Shown piece by piece: positions 18,208 through 25,327 of a stretch of 32,654 nucleotides of DNA. Location: NCBI GenBank assembly GCA_946186945.1, contig CAMHPC010000015.1, positions 1 to 32,654 of the forward strand, read 5' to 3'. The notes under the pieces are model-generated. The model was given only the letters and a program-made list of their open reading frames with translations. It was not told the DNA's origin and did no database searches. Positions within the stretch are counted from its first letter, which is position 1; each line of letters opens with the position of its first letter. Made by a program: the position numbers and the translations under genes. This DNA comes from an uncultured Prevotella sp. (GTDB lineage: Bacteria > Bacteroidota > Bacteroidia > Bacteroidales > Bacteroidaceae).

Positions 18208-19065
18208 ATGAAGAAAATTTTTACTCTTTTTCTCGCTCTCGTGGGTTTTTCCATGGTGGCAAGTGCTCAGGATTCCTACATGATGGTAGGTACATGGCAG
18301 GGATGGAGTTTTGAGAACTCCCCGCTGATTTTCGAATATCAGACGACTACTGATGGTGATGCAATCTACACTGCTTCTATCGACAAGATCTTTGGCGACT
18401 GGAAGATTGTGAAGAACTCCAGTTGGGACGGTGCCCTCGGCGGTGGCGGTATGAACATGGTGGCAGGCGGTGAATATGACTTGACCCCCGGTGGTGCCAA
18501 CTCTGGCTTTGCTTCCGGTTACAATCTGAAGAACGCATCCTTCACCCTCACCGTGCACTCTGATGGCAGTGCCACCATTAAGGTAGAGGGTACACCCTAC
18601 GAGGAGCATTCTTATGGTGTGGTAGGTGCGTTCCAGGGTTGGAATGCCGCTGGCGCTCCGCTGATGCAGGAGCAGGACGATGGTAGTTTTGGTCTCGCCA
18701 TCAACAATTTCCCTGGCGGTCAGGAGTTTAAGATCTCTATCGACAAGAGTTGGACCTGCTTCCTGGCTCAGGATGGTCCCACCACTATGGAGTTTGGAGT
18801 GGCCTATACCTGCGCTCGTGGCGACAACAACAACAACTTCTCTGTAGGTGAAAGTGGCACCAACTACAACGTATGGGTGAGCCTGAAAGTGGCTGCCGGT
18901 GCTCAGTCTGCCGAACTAACCGTGACCGAGACCACCACGGGCATCACTCTGCTCTCTACTGCCGTAGAGAAGGCTGACGAGATATACAACATCGCCGGCC
19001 AGCGTCTGTCTCAGCCTGCAAAGGGTATCAATATCATCAACGGCAAAAAGGTGCTGATGAAGTAA
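18208..19065 (+). CDS. Secreted protein with two tandem SusE/F-like modules and a T9SS-type C-terminal signal
   Basis: Signal peptide MKKIFTLFLALVGFSMVASAQ; repeats SYMMVGTWQGWSFENSPL.../SYGVVGAFQGWNAAGAPL...; C-terminus DEIYNIAGQRLSQPAKGINIINGKKVLMK. Confidence 0.8.
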   Translation: MKKIFTLFLALVGFSMVASAQDSYMMVGTWQGWSFENSPLIFEYQTTTDGDAIYTASIDKIFGDWKIVKNSSWDGALGGGGMNMVAGGEYDLTPGGANSGFASGYNLKNASFTLTVHSDGSATIKVEGTPYEEHSYGVVGAFQGWNAAGAPLMQEQDDGSFGLAINNFPGGQEFKISIDKSWTCFLAQDGPTTMEFGVAYTCARGDNNNNFSVGESGTNYNVWVSLKVAAGAQSAELTVTETTTGITLLSTAVEKADEIYNIAGQRLSQPAKGINIINGKKVLMK

Positions 19066-19089
19066 TTGTCACCAGACAAAAGTTTTATG

Positions 19090-19129
19090 CTCCCCCACAT
19101 CCCCCAAGGCGATGTGGGGGAGTTTTTTT
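19090..19129 (+). terminator. Rho-independent terminator
   Basis: CTCCCCCACATC-cccaaggc-type loop-GATGTGGGGGAG followed by TTTTTTT. Confidence 0.9.
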
Positions 19130-19147
19130 GAAGTTTTTTGTCTTTTA

Positions 19148-19179
19148 TTTGCCGATATGAAGCAATAACCGTATCTTTG
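19148..19179 (+). promoter_or_regulatory. Bacteroidota promoter (TTTG - N20 - TAtcTTTG)
   Basis: TTTG at 19148-19151 and TATCTTTG at 19172-19179, upstream of the ATG at 19203. Confidence 0.6.
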
Positions 19180-19202
19180 AGGCATTATTCAAGAAAAGTG
19201 CT

Positions 19203-19658
19203 ATGCCAGCAAAGCAATATCCTACGATAGGAGTGGAGGAGACACTGACGCTGAACAACGACATAGCGGACGTGGACGCTCTCAACCGGTTTCAGAAATC
19301 GGTCTACGAAAGGATTGGCTTGGACAAGCCAACGATGCGACAGATGCAACTGGCTGTGGAGGAGGCTGTGGTAAACGTGATGGAGTATGCCTACCCCAAG
19401 GGCACTAAGGGTGAAATAACGGTAGAGATGACATATGATAGCAAGCACCTGAACGTGAGGATAAGCGACCAAGGCATGGCTTTCGACCCTACCGCCACCG
19501 AAAGCGCGGACACCTCTCTATCTGCCGAGGACAGGGAGATAGGCGGTCTGGGCATACTGCTGGTAAGGGAACTGGTGGATGCAGTGGACTACGAACGCCG
19601 TCAGGGGAGAAACATGCTGACACTGACAAAGACAATCGAACAAGACAACAAACAATAA
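19203..19658 (+). CDS. ATP-binding anti-sigma-factor-like protein (HATPase, RsbW/SpoIIAB type)
   Basis: MRQMQLAVEEAVVNVMEYAYP (N-box), VRISDQGMAFDP (G1), GGLGILLVRELVDAVDYERRQGRNMLTLTK. Confidence 0.9.
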   Translation: MPAKQYPTIGVEETLTLNNDIADVDALNRFQKSVYERIGLDKPTMRQMQLAVEEAVVNVMEYAYPKGTKGEITVEMTYDSKHLNVRISDQGMAFDPTATESADTSLSAEDREIGGLGILLVRELVDAVDYERRQGRNMLTLTKTIEQDNKQ

Positions 19659-19669
19659 GAAAAACGACT

Positions 19670-19972
19670 ATGATTACTAAGATTGAAGAAATCGACGGCA
19701 AGTACGTTGCCACTCTGAAAGGAGAAATGGATACCGCTGCCGCGAAAGAGGCAGAGGAGGTACTGAAACCTCTCTACACCTGCGAAGGCAAGGATGTGAT
19801 TATCGACTGTAGCGAACTGGAGTATATCGCATCAAGCGGTCTGCGCATACTGCTCGCCATACTCAAAGGTGCCAAGAGCAAAGGCAGCAGAGTGGTGATG
19901 CGCGGCGTGAACGATGACATAAAGAACGTGTTCAAACTCACAGGATTTATCAATATCTTCGAGTTTGAATAG
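19670..19972 (+). CDS. STAS domain anti-sigma factor antagonist
   Basis: VIIDCSELEYIASSGLRILLAILKGAKSKGSRVVMRGVNDDIKNVFKLTGFINIFEFE. Confidence 0.92.
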   Translation: MITKIEEIDGKYVATLKGEMDTAAAKEAEEVLKPLYTCEGKDVIIDCSELEYIASSGLRILLAILKGAKSKGSRVVMRGVNDDIKNVFKLTGFINIFEFE

Positions 19973-20028
19973 AGGACTGCTGTAAATCGCCTGTCGACGG
20001 CCATTCCTGGCAAAAGTTGACAAACACA

Positions 20029-20084
20029 GTGCCACCTGATTGCAAACCGGCAGAAAAGTACCGGTTATTGCAATCAGGTGGCAC
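20029..20084. terminator. Strong bidirectional hairpin between convergent STAS and PCMD genes
   Basis: GTGCCACCTGATTGCAA ... TTGCAATCAGGTGGCAC (17-bp perfect arms) with nested AACCGG/CCGGTT, followed by GTTTTC. Confidence 0.85.
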
Positions 20085-20104
20085 GTTTTCTTCACCTTAG
20101 CGCA

Positions 20105-21604
20105 TTAACGCAGCACCTTCACCACCTTGCCGTCAGCCTGACGGTGCAGGTAGATCTGTCCACTGCGCGGCTGCAGCACCCTGCGTCCGTCCAGCGAATA
20201 GAAGGCTGACTGCTGCGATGCGGCAGGACTTACGGTCTGAATGCCTGTGCTGACGCTCACTGTCACAGTATAGACAACAGCCTTCGACAGGTCTCCACTG
20301 AAGGCTGTGAGCACACACTGGTAGCCACCTTCCATCTGCTTGACGTCCTTCAGTACTACAACCGAGGGACTGACAGTTTCGGCTTCGATGTCGTCTGCCG
20401 TAAATGACTGGTCGAGGGCCATGGTGTATTCAGTCTTGTCCTTGTCGAACTCGGGCACGGCCTGTCCCTTGATTTTCAGTGCCTTCAGACCGACGTTGTA
20501 GATGAGTTCGGCATCGTCTACGAGCAGTTCGTCACCATTCGAGCCGCTGCCTGCATCGGCATTGGTAGAGAGTGTGACGAGGATGGCCTTGGGAGACACG
20601 CTATTGTCAGTATACTCAAACGGAGCCACCACACGCACCCACTGATTACCAGTGGTAGCGATGGTGTTGTTTTTGGCCTTTGCCACCACATTGGTATATG
20701 TCTTATCCTCAGGGTCCTGATAGTAGGTACCATCGGTGATGACGGCACTCACTGTGGCATAGGGATGTGAAGCATTGGGTGTGCCCTGCTTGAACTTCAC
20801 CCAGAAGGCGATGCTGTCGGGACGACTATAGAGCGGTGTATAGAAGGGGTCGCCATTACCATCCACATAAGTCTCGCTCATATCAAGATATGCATGGTTG
20901 GACACATCGGAAGCAGACGCTGAAGCTGCGTTTATGCGACCTGTGGTCATAGTACCATTTGCCACAAAACCGAAGATCTGTGTAGACAATAGACAGGCAC
21001 TGGCGGTGCCGGAGTGGGCATCGTCCGACTTAGAGAGGTGGTGACCAGCAAGAGCAGCCATAGCACCCGTACCACTCTCGAACGAGTGCCAACCGTTGGG
21101 CTCTACGTAACTGCCAGTGGAGGTGTGCCACTCCTCGAAACCGCGATTAGACAGTTGCAGACCATAGCCGTCGCCTATGGCCACCTGGATAGACTGCCCT
21201 ATGTTGATATCGATGTAACCATTTAGTTTGTCGCCGATGATCTTGGCACAGAGGTTCACGGGTACAGGCGGCAGCATGGTTGCCAACCAGAAGGGCGAAA
21301 CTGCCGGGTCGCCATTAGTGACAGTGACAATCTGACTGGCCATCAGGAGAGTGACATCGCCGTCCTTAGTGGGCTGGAGGTCAGTCAACTCGACATTGCC
21401 CACTGGCATGGGGCTGTCGGCAGTGATAAGCATGAAGTTCTTGAGTGTCAGGGAGCATTTGCCGTCGGTCTCGGTCACGGTCACCACAGCCGTCTGCTCA
21501 GAGATTGCGCCGTCGACTATAATCTTGATAGGCACATCATAGTCAGTGGCGTGTGCAACGATAGTCACACAGAATAAGAAGATACAAGTAAAAAACTGTT
21601 TCAT
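20105..21604 (-). CDS. Secreted protein: N-terminal calycin-like region, PCMD domain, T9SS-type C-terminus
   Basis: Signal peptide MKQFFTCIFLFCVTIVAHA; GFEEWHTSTGSYVEPNGWHSFESGTG...SRPDSIAFWVKF (PCMD-like); C-terminus SAFYSLDGRRVLQPRSGQIYLHRQADGKVVKVLR. Confidence 0.8.
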   Translation of the reverse strand: MKQFFTCIFLFCVTIVAHATDYDVPIKIIVDGAISEQTAVVTVTETDGKCSLTLKNFMLITADSPMPVGNVELTDLQPTKDGDVTLLMASQIVTVTNGDPAVSPFWLATMLPPVPVNLCAKIIGDKLNGYIDINIGQSIQVAIGDGYGLQLSNRGFEEWHTSTGSYVEPNGWHSFESGTGAMAALAGHHLSKSDDAHSGTASACLLSTQIFGFVANGTMTTGRINAASASASDVSNHAYLDMSETYVDGNGDPFYTPLYSRPDSIAFWVKFKQGTPNASHPYATVSAVITDGTYYQDPEDKTYTNVVAKAKNNTIATTGNQWVRVVAPFEYTDNSVSPKAILVTLSTNADAGSGSNGDELLVDDAELIYNVGLKALKIKGQAVPEFDKDKTEYTMALDQSFTADDIEAETVSPSVVVLKDVKQMEGGYQCVLTAFSGDLSKAVVYTVTVSVSTGIQTVSPAASQQSAFYSLDGRRVLQPRSGQIYLHRQADGKVVKVLR

Positions 21605-21708
21605 ACGTAAACAATATTTTAGTTGATATTAATGTTAATGTCGCAATCATTCAAGCCCGCAGGACAAATTACCATATAATGCGAACCTGTGTATTCTCAT
21701 TGACGCGG

Positions 21709-21716
21709 CAAAGGTA
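21709..21716 (-). promoter_or_regulatory. Bacteroidota -7 box (TAccTTTG) for the PCMD gene
   Basis: CAAAGGTA on + strand, about 105 nt upstream of the ATG. Confidence 0.45.
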
Positions 21717-21767
21717 CGAATTTTTCCGCTATGTCATAGTTTTTTAGGGAAATAATCCCTTTTTTTG

Positions 21768-21775
21768 TAAATTTG
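21768..21775 (+). promoter_or_regulatory. Orphan Bacteroidota -7 box (TAaaTTTG) preceding a 12-codon truncated ORF
   Basis: TAAATTTG, then ATG at 21806 (MDIKMRQVFLV*). Confidence 0.35.
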
Positions 21776-21839
21776 CCGATACTTAATACTCATTCTCAAA
21801 GAAAAATGGACATCAAAATGCGTCAAGTTTTCTTAGTTT

Positions 21840-22371
21840 AAGACAGCTGGAGATTTGGTAGCGGGAGGCATTGCTGTTAAGCTGGGCAGGGATAGCGGCG
21901 AAGATACGGGCAACTTTTCCCGAAGGATCAATCTTGTTGAAATCTTCGTCATAGATATTCAGGACAAGACGCTTGGCCTGGTCAACTGCTTCGAAATTGT
22001 TAGTATCAAGATAGGCATTAACAGCCTGAGGCATACCCCCCACTAACATGTACATACGGAAATCGCGCATCAGTTTACGGTGGGCATCCTTTAGCGGCTG
22101 AGGGTATTCCCACACGCTGCGAAGCAAAGGTATGGTGGCCGTATCGCCCAATGCCCAACGAAACTCCTCGTAATCCATCGGATACATATTGACACGCTCT
22201 TCCTCGCTTGGAATCAGAATGTGATCCGTGTTCTTGCGGATAGAAATCAAAGAGCCGGTTTCGATATAGTCGTAACGATGATCGCCGACAAACGACTTGA
22301 CGGCTTGGCGAGCCTTGGGCTGAAACTGCACCTCGTCGAAAATGATGAGCGACTTGCGCTCCTTCAGTTGG
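21840..22371 (-). pseudogene. Internal fragment of an AAA_14/DUF4143 ATPase
   Basis: Minus reading HVQLKERKSLIIFDEVQFQPKARQAVKSFVGDHRYDYIETGSLISIRKN...YPMDYEEFRWALGD...LVGGMPQAVNAYLDTNNF...PAQLNSNASRYQISS. Walker B is present; Walker A and the C-terminal part are missing. Confidence 0.8.
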
Positions 22372-22550
22372 ACGTGATAATCGAGTGTCAGGGACTGGAG
22401 TACATAGCATCGAGCGGCCTGCGCATACTGCTCGGCATACTCAAGGGCGCCAAGAGCGGCGGCAGCAAGGTGATGCTGCGCAATGTGAACGACGACATAA
22501 AGAACGTGTTCAAGCTCACTGGTTTCATCAACCTATTCGAGTTTGAGTAA
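22371..22550 (+). pseudogene. 3' half of a second STAS-domain gene
   Basis: DVIIECQGLEYIASSGLRILLGILKGAKSGGSKVMLRNVNDDIKNVFKLTGFINLFEFE, paralogous to 19790-19972; the 5' half is replaced by antisense ATPase sequence. Confidence 0.85.
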
Positions 22551-22574
22551 TTTCCCATGGCGCAGCCATAAGCC

Positions 22575-22619
22575 ACCTTCCCCCTCATGCAAGTCACTGC
22601 ATGAGGGGGAAGGTTTTTG
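22575..22619 (+). terminator. Rho-independent terminator after STAS remnant
   Basis: ACCTTCCCCCTCATGCA-agtcac-TGCATGAGGGGGAAGGT followed by TTTTG (17-bp perfect arms). Confidence 0.9.
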
Positions 22620-22686
22620 TTAGCAGCGTATACTGCACCGAATTTGTCATCTAAAACACGAAAAGTGTTAATTATTATTATAAAGC

Positions 22687-22728
22687 AATTATTATAGTAT
22701 CATAATTACAATATAATAATTATCTTTG
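22687..22728 (+). promoter_or_regulatory. -7 box TATCTTTG with flanking inverted repeat AATTATTATA-N15-TATAATAATT
   Basis: TATCTTTG at 22721-22728; arms 22687-22696 and 22712-22721 abut it. Confidence 0.45.
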
Positions 22729-22752
22729 CATATCAAACAAGCAGAACAATAT

Positions 22753-23874
22753 ATGACAAATAATCCTTTTATACTATATGGCTATGAGTCGGAAGAGTAT
22801 TTCTGCGACCGAGAGAAAGAAACAGCACATCTAATGAGGCTGATAGACAATGGCAACAATATATCGTTGATAGCACCACGCAGGATAGGAAAGACGGGAC
22901 TGGTGGAACACCTGTTTCATCTTCCAGAAATCAGGGAAAGGTATTACACCTTTATTATCGACATCTATGCGACTAAGAGTTTGGAAGACCTGATTATGGC
23001 GATGGGCAGTGCCATGCTGTCTACCCTTCGGCCTTTTGGAGCGAAAGTGATGAAGAAATTCACCGATTTTCTGAAGTCTCTTCGTAGCGGTATTTCATTC
23101 GACCCGATGGGCAATCCGTCATGGAATGTGGAGTTAGGCGACATTCGTACTCCAAGAGTCACGCTCGATGAAATATTTCAGTACATTGAGAATGCCGATA
23201 AGCCTTGCATTGTGGCAATAGACGAATTTCAGGCCGTCAGCTCTTACCGCGACAGCAACGCCGAAGCTATGCTAAGAACATACGTGCAGCACTGCCGCAA
23301 TGCCAATTTCATTTTCTCCGGTTCACAGCGAAGAATGATGAGTGAAATATTTCACAACTATGCTCGTCCTTTCTACCAGAGCACCACCTCTATGAAACTG
23401 GACTGCATACCCTCTGAACGATATTTGCAGTTTGCACAGGAACATTTTCTGAGGGCGGAGAAATCGTTAAATCCTGACGTGTTTCACCTGGTGTATGAGC
23501 GATTTGACGGCATTACATGGTACATTCAACGAGTGATGAACGAGTTGTATGCCATCACACCATCCGGCGGCTCATGTACACCAGACTTGACAGAAACAGC
23601 CATAGACAACATATTGAGATCTAACGAATTCAGTTATCAGTCGCTCCTGTATCAGTTGCCGCCAAAACAGAAAACACTGTTCACGGCCATTTGCAAGTCT
23701 GGTAAGGCGACCTCCATCATGTCGTCTGATTTCATCCACCGCTGGCACCTGCCGTCATCGAGCAGTGTACAGGCGGCCATAAAAGGACTGTTGGAAAAGG
23801 ATTATGTGACCGAATCTCTCGGTGTTTATGAAGCATACGACAAATTTTTCTCTCTATGGATGGTTCGACAATGA
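22753..23874 (+). CDS. AAA family ATPase (archaeal-ATPase/STAND-like, IAPRRIGKT P-loop)
   Basis: MTNNPFILYGYESEEYFCDREKETAHLMRLIDNGNNISLIAPRRIGKTGLVEHLF, IVAIDEFQAVSSYRD, FIFSGSQRRMMSEIF. ORF start 22726 overlaps the -7 box, so ATG 22753 is preferred. Confidence 0.88.
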   Translation: MTNNPFILYGYESEEYFCDREKETAHLMRLIDNGNNISLIAPRRIGKTGLVEHLFHLPEIRERYYTFIIDIYATKSLEDLIMAMGSAMLSTLRPFGAKVMKKFTDFLKSLRSGISFDPMGNPSWNVELGDIRTPRVTLDEIFQYIENADKPCIVAIDEFQAVSSYRDSNAEAMLRTYVQHCRNANFIFSGSQRRMMSEIFHNYARPFYQSTTSMKLDCIPSERYLQFAQEHFLRAEKSLNPDVFHLVYERFDGITWYIQRVMNELYAITPSGGSCTPDLTETAIDNILRSNEFSYQSLLYQLPPKQKTLFTAICKSGKATSIMSSDFIHRWHLPSSSSVQAAIKGLLEKDYVTESLGVYEAYDKFFSLWMVRQ

Positions 23875-23883
23875 ACTTAGGAG

Positions 23884-25194
23884 TCACTCATCCATAGCGA
23901 GACGCAGGCCGAGGCGGTCGCTGCGATAACCTGGTGCACGACCGTCGCGGTTTGCCACACGACAGTTGTCAGGACCACCATTCCACCCGCCACCCCGTAT
24001 GGCACGAGTAGAACTGGAGTACGGTCCCGTGGGGTCAACCTGACCGTCACTATCATAACTGCCGTACCAGTCAGAGCACCACTCCCACAGGTTACCCGTC
24101 ATGTCATAGAGACCTAACTCATTGGGTGATTTCGAGCCAACCTCGTGTGTACGAGAGCCACTTGTAGCAGAATACCACGCCACACTACCCACACTGTTAC
24201 TGCCACTATATGTATAGCCACGGCTATTGTTGCCTCCTCTGGCAGCAAACTCCCATTCCGCCTCTGTTGGCAGTCGGAAATGCTTCCCCGACAGGTCATT
24301 CAGCTTTTTGATAAATGTCTGACAATCGCGCCAACTCACATTATCAACAGGCCTGCGGGCACCTCTGAACCGTGACGGGTTGTTTCCCATCACCGCCTGC
24401 CACTCTTCCTGTGTCACCTCACAACGACCGATGCGAAACGATGATAGCGTCACATTGTGTACCGGCCATTCATCATCACCAGCACCGGCACTTTGCTCAC
24501 TGGTGGCACCCATGAGGAAGGAGCCACCATTCAGCGGCACCATATTGTTGACAATGCCCCGGACGATAGCGTCTCGCTTGTCAGTTGACGGTTCTTCAAG
24601 GACCAGATCTTGTGAAGATGTTTCAGGCGCAGCCGTTTCCTGCAACGGCCGTTCGGCAACAGTGGCAGTGTTCGGTGTGTCCTCTTTTCTTAGCAACAAG
24701 ACCAGGAACATTGCCACGATGCCAGCAGCAAGAGCACCGATGACAGCATATAGCCATTTGGAGGAAGATGGCTTTTCGGGATAATAATCCTCTCCGTCAT
24801 TATTGAAATGAGTTGGCGAAGAATTCTCTACTTGACCGACGGGATAGCCACACTTGGGGCATTTCACCGCTTTATCGGAAATCATATTCCCACATTCGGG
24901 ACATTGAATAAGTGGCATATTGAATCCATATTCTTCTGGAGTCTGAGTTCCCTCGTCGCAAGGAGCCATGTCCTCCTGGCTTGTACCAATATCATCATCC
25001 ATAATAGACTCCTTCATAGATTCATCTGTTACAAACAAGAAAGCCAACTCTTCGACTTCTTCGGCATGCTTCCATTTATCCATCCCCTTACACCATACCA
25101 GCGTTTTCGGACCCACATCAAACATGACAAGGTCATTAACTAGGATGGGACCTTGACGTGTTCTATTCTTATCCACATAATAATATACTTTCAT
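23884..25194 (-). CDS. GYF_2 + zinc ribbon + TM + formylglycine-generating-enzyme-like (SUMF) protein
   Basis: MKVYYYVDKNRTRQGPILVNDLVMF...LVWCKGMDKWKHAEEVEEL; CPECGNMISDKAVKCPKCGYPVG; WLYAVIGALAAGIVAMFLVLLL; GGSFLMGATSEQ...FRLPTEAEWEFAARGG...GNLWEWCSDWYG...RAIRGGGWNGGPDNCRVANRDGRAPGYRSDRLGLRLA. ORF start 25221 is TTG; ATG at 25194 preferred. Confidence 0.88.
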   Translation of the reverse strand: MKVYYYVDKNRTRQGPILVNDLVMFDVGPKTLVWCKGMDKWKHAEEVEELAFLFVTDESMKESIMDDDIGTSQEDMAPCDEGTQTPEEYGFNMPLIQCPECGNMISDKAVKCPKCGYPVGQVENSSPTHFNNDGEDYYPEKPSSSKWLYAVIGALAAGIVAMFLVLLLRKEDTPNTATVAERPLQETAAPETSSQDLVLEEPSTDKRDAIVRGIVNNMVPLNGGSFLMGATSEQSAGAGDDEWPVHNVTLSSFRIGRCEVTQEEWQAVMGNNPSRFRGARRPVDNVSWRDCQTFIKKLNDLSGKHFRLPTEAEWEFAARGGNNSRGYTYSGSNSVGSVAWYSATSGSRTHEVGSKSPNELGLYDMTGNLWEWCSDWYGSYDSDGQVDPTGPYSSSTRAIRGGGWNGGPDNCRVANRDGRAPGYRSDRLGLRLAMDE

Positions 25195-25327
25195 GGTATT
25201 ACCATTAAGTCGTTCTTGCAAACTTTTCTATACTAAATGAACCTTCAAGTTCTTTTATCTTTACTTTTCCGCTAAGTATATCGAAGAAGAAAGAACGTAT
25301 CCGCTCAATTGTAAGTAGTGCAGGTTT
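24832..25327. repeat. 496-bp direct repeat, copy 1
   Basis: Read line by line against 26540-27035 (offset 1708); no mismatch seen. Diverges at both ends (c/t before 24832; ata versus tcc after 25327). Confidence 0.95.

Noticed and set aside
18184-18609. 141-aa minus ORF opposite the secreted protein gene
   Set aside because: The opposite strand has a signal peptide, promoter, terminator and sorting-signal-like C-terminus; this is a shadow.
22671-22730. AT-rich short repeats upstream of the AAA ATPase considered as a CRISPR or iteron array
   Set aside because: No regular repeat-spacer periodicity; only low-complexity AATTATTAT runs and one inverted repeat. No CRISPR array seen anywhere in the window.
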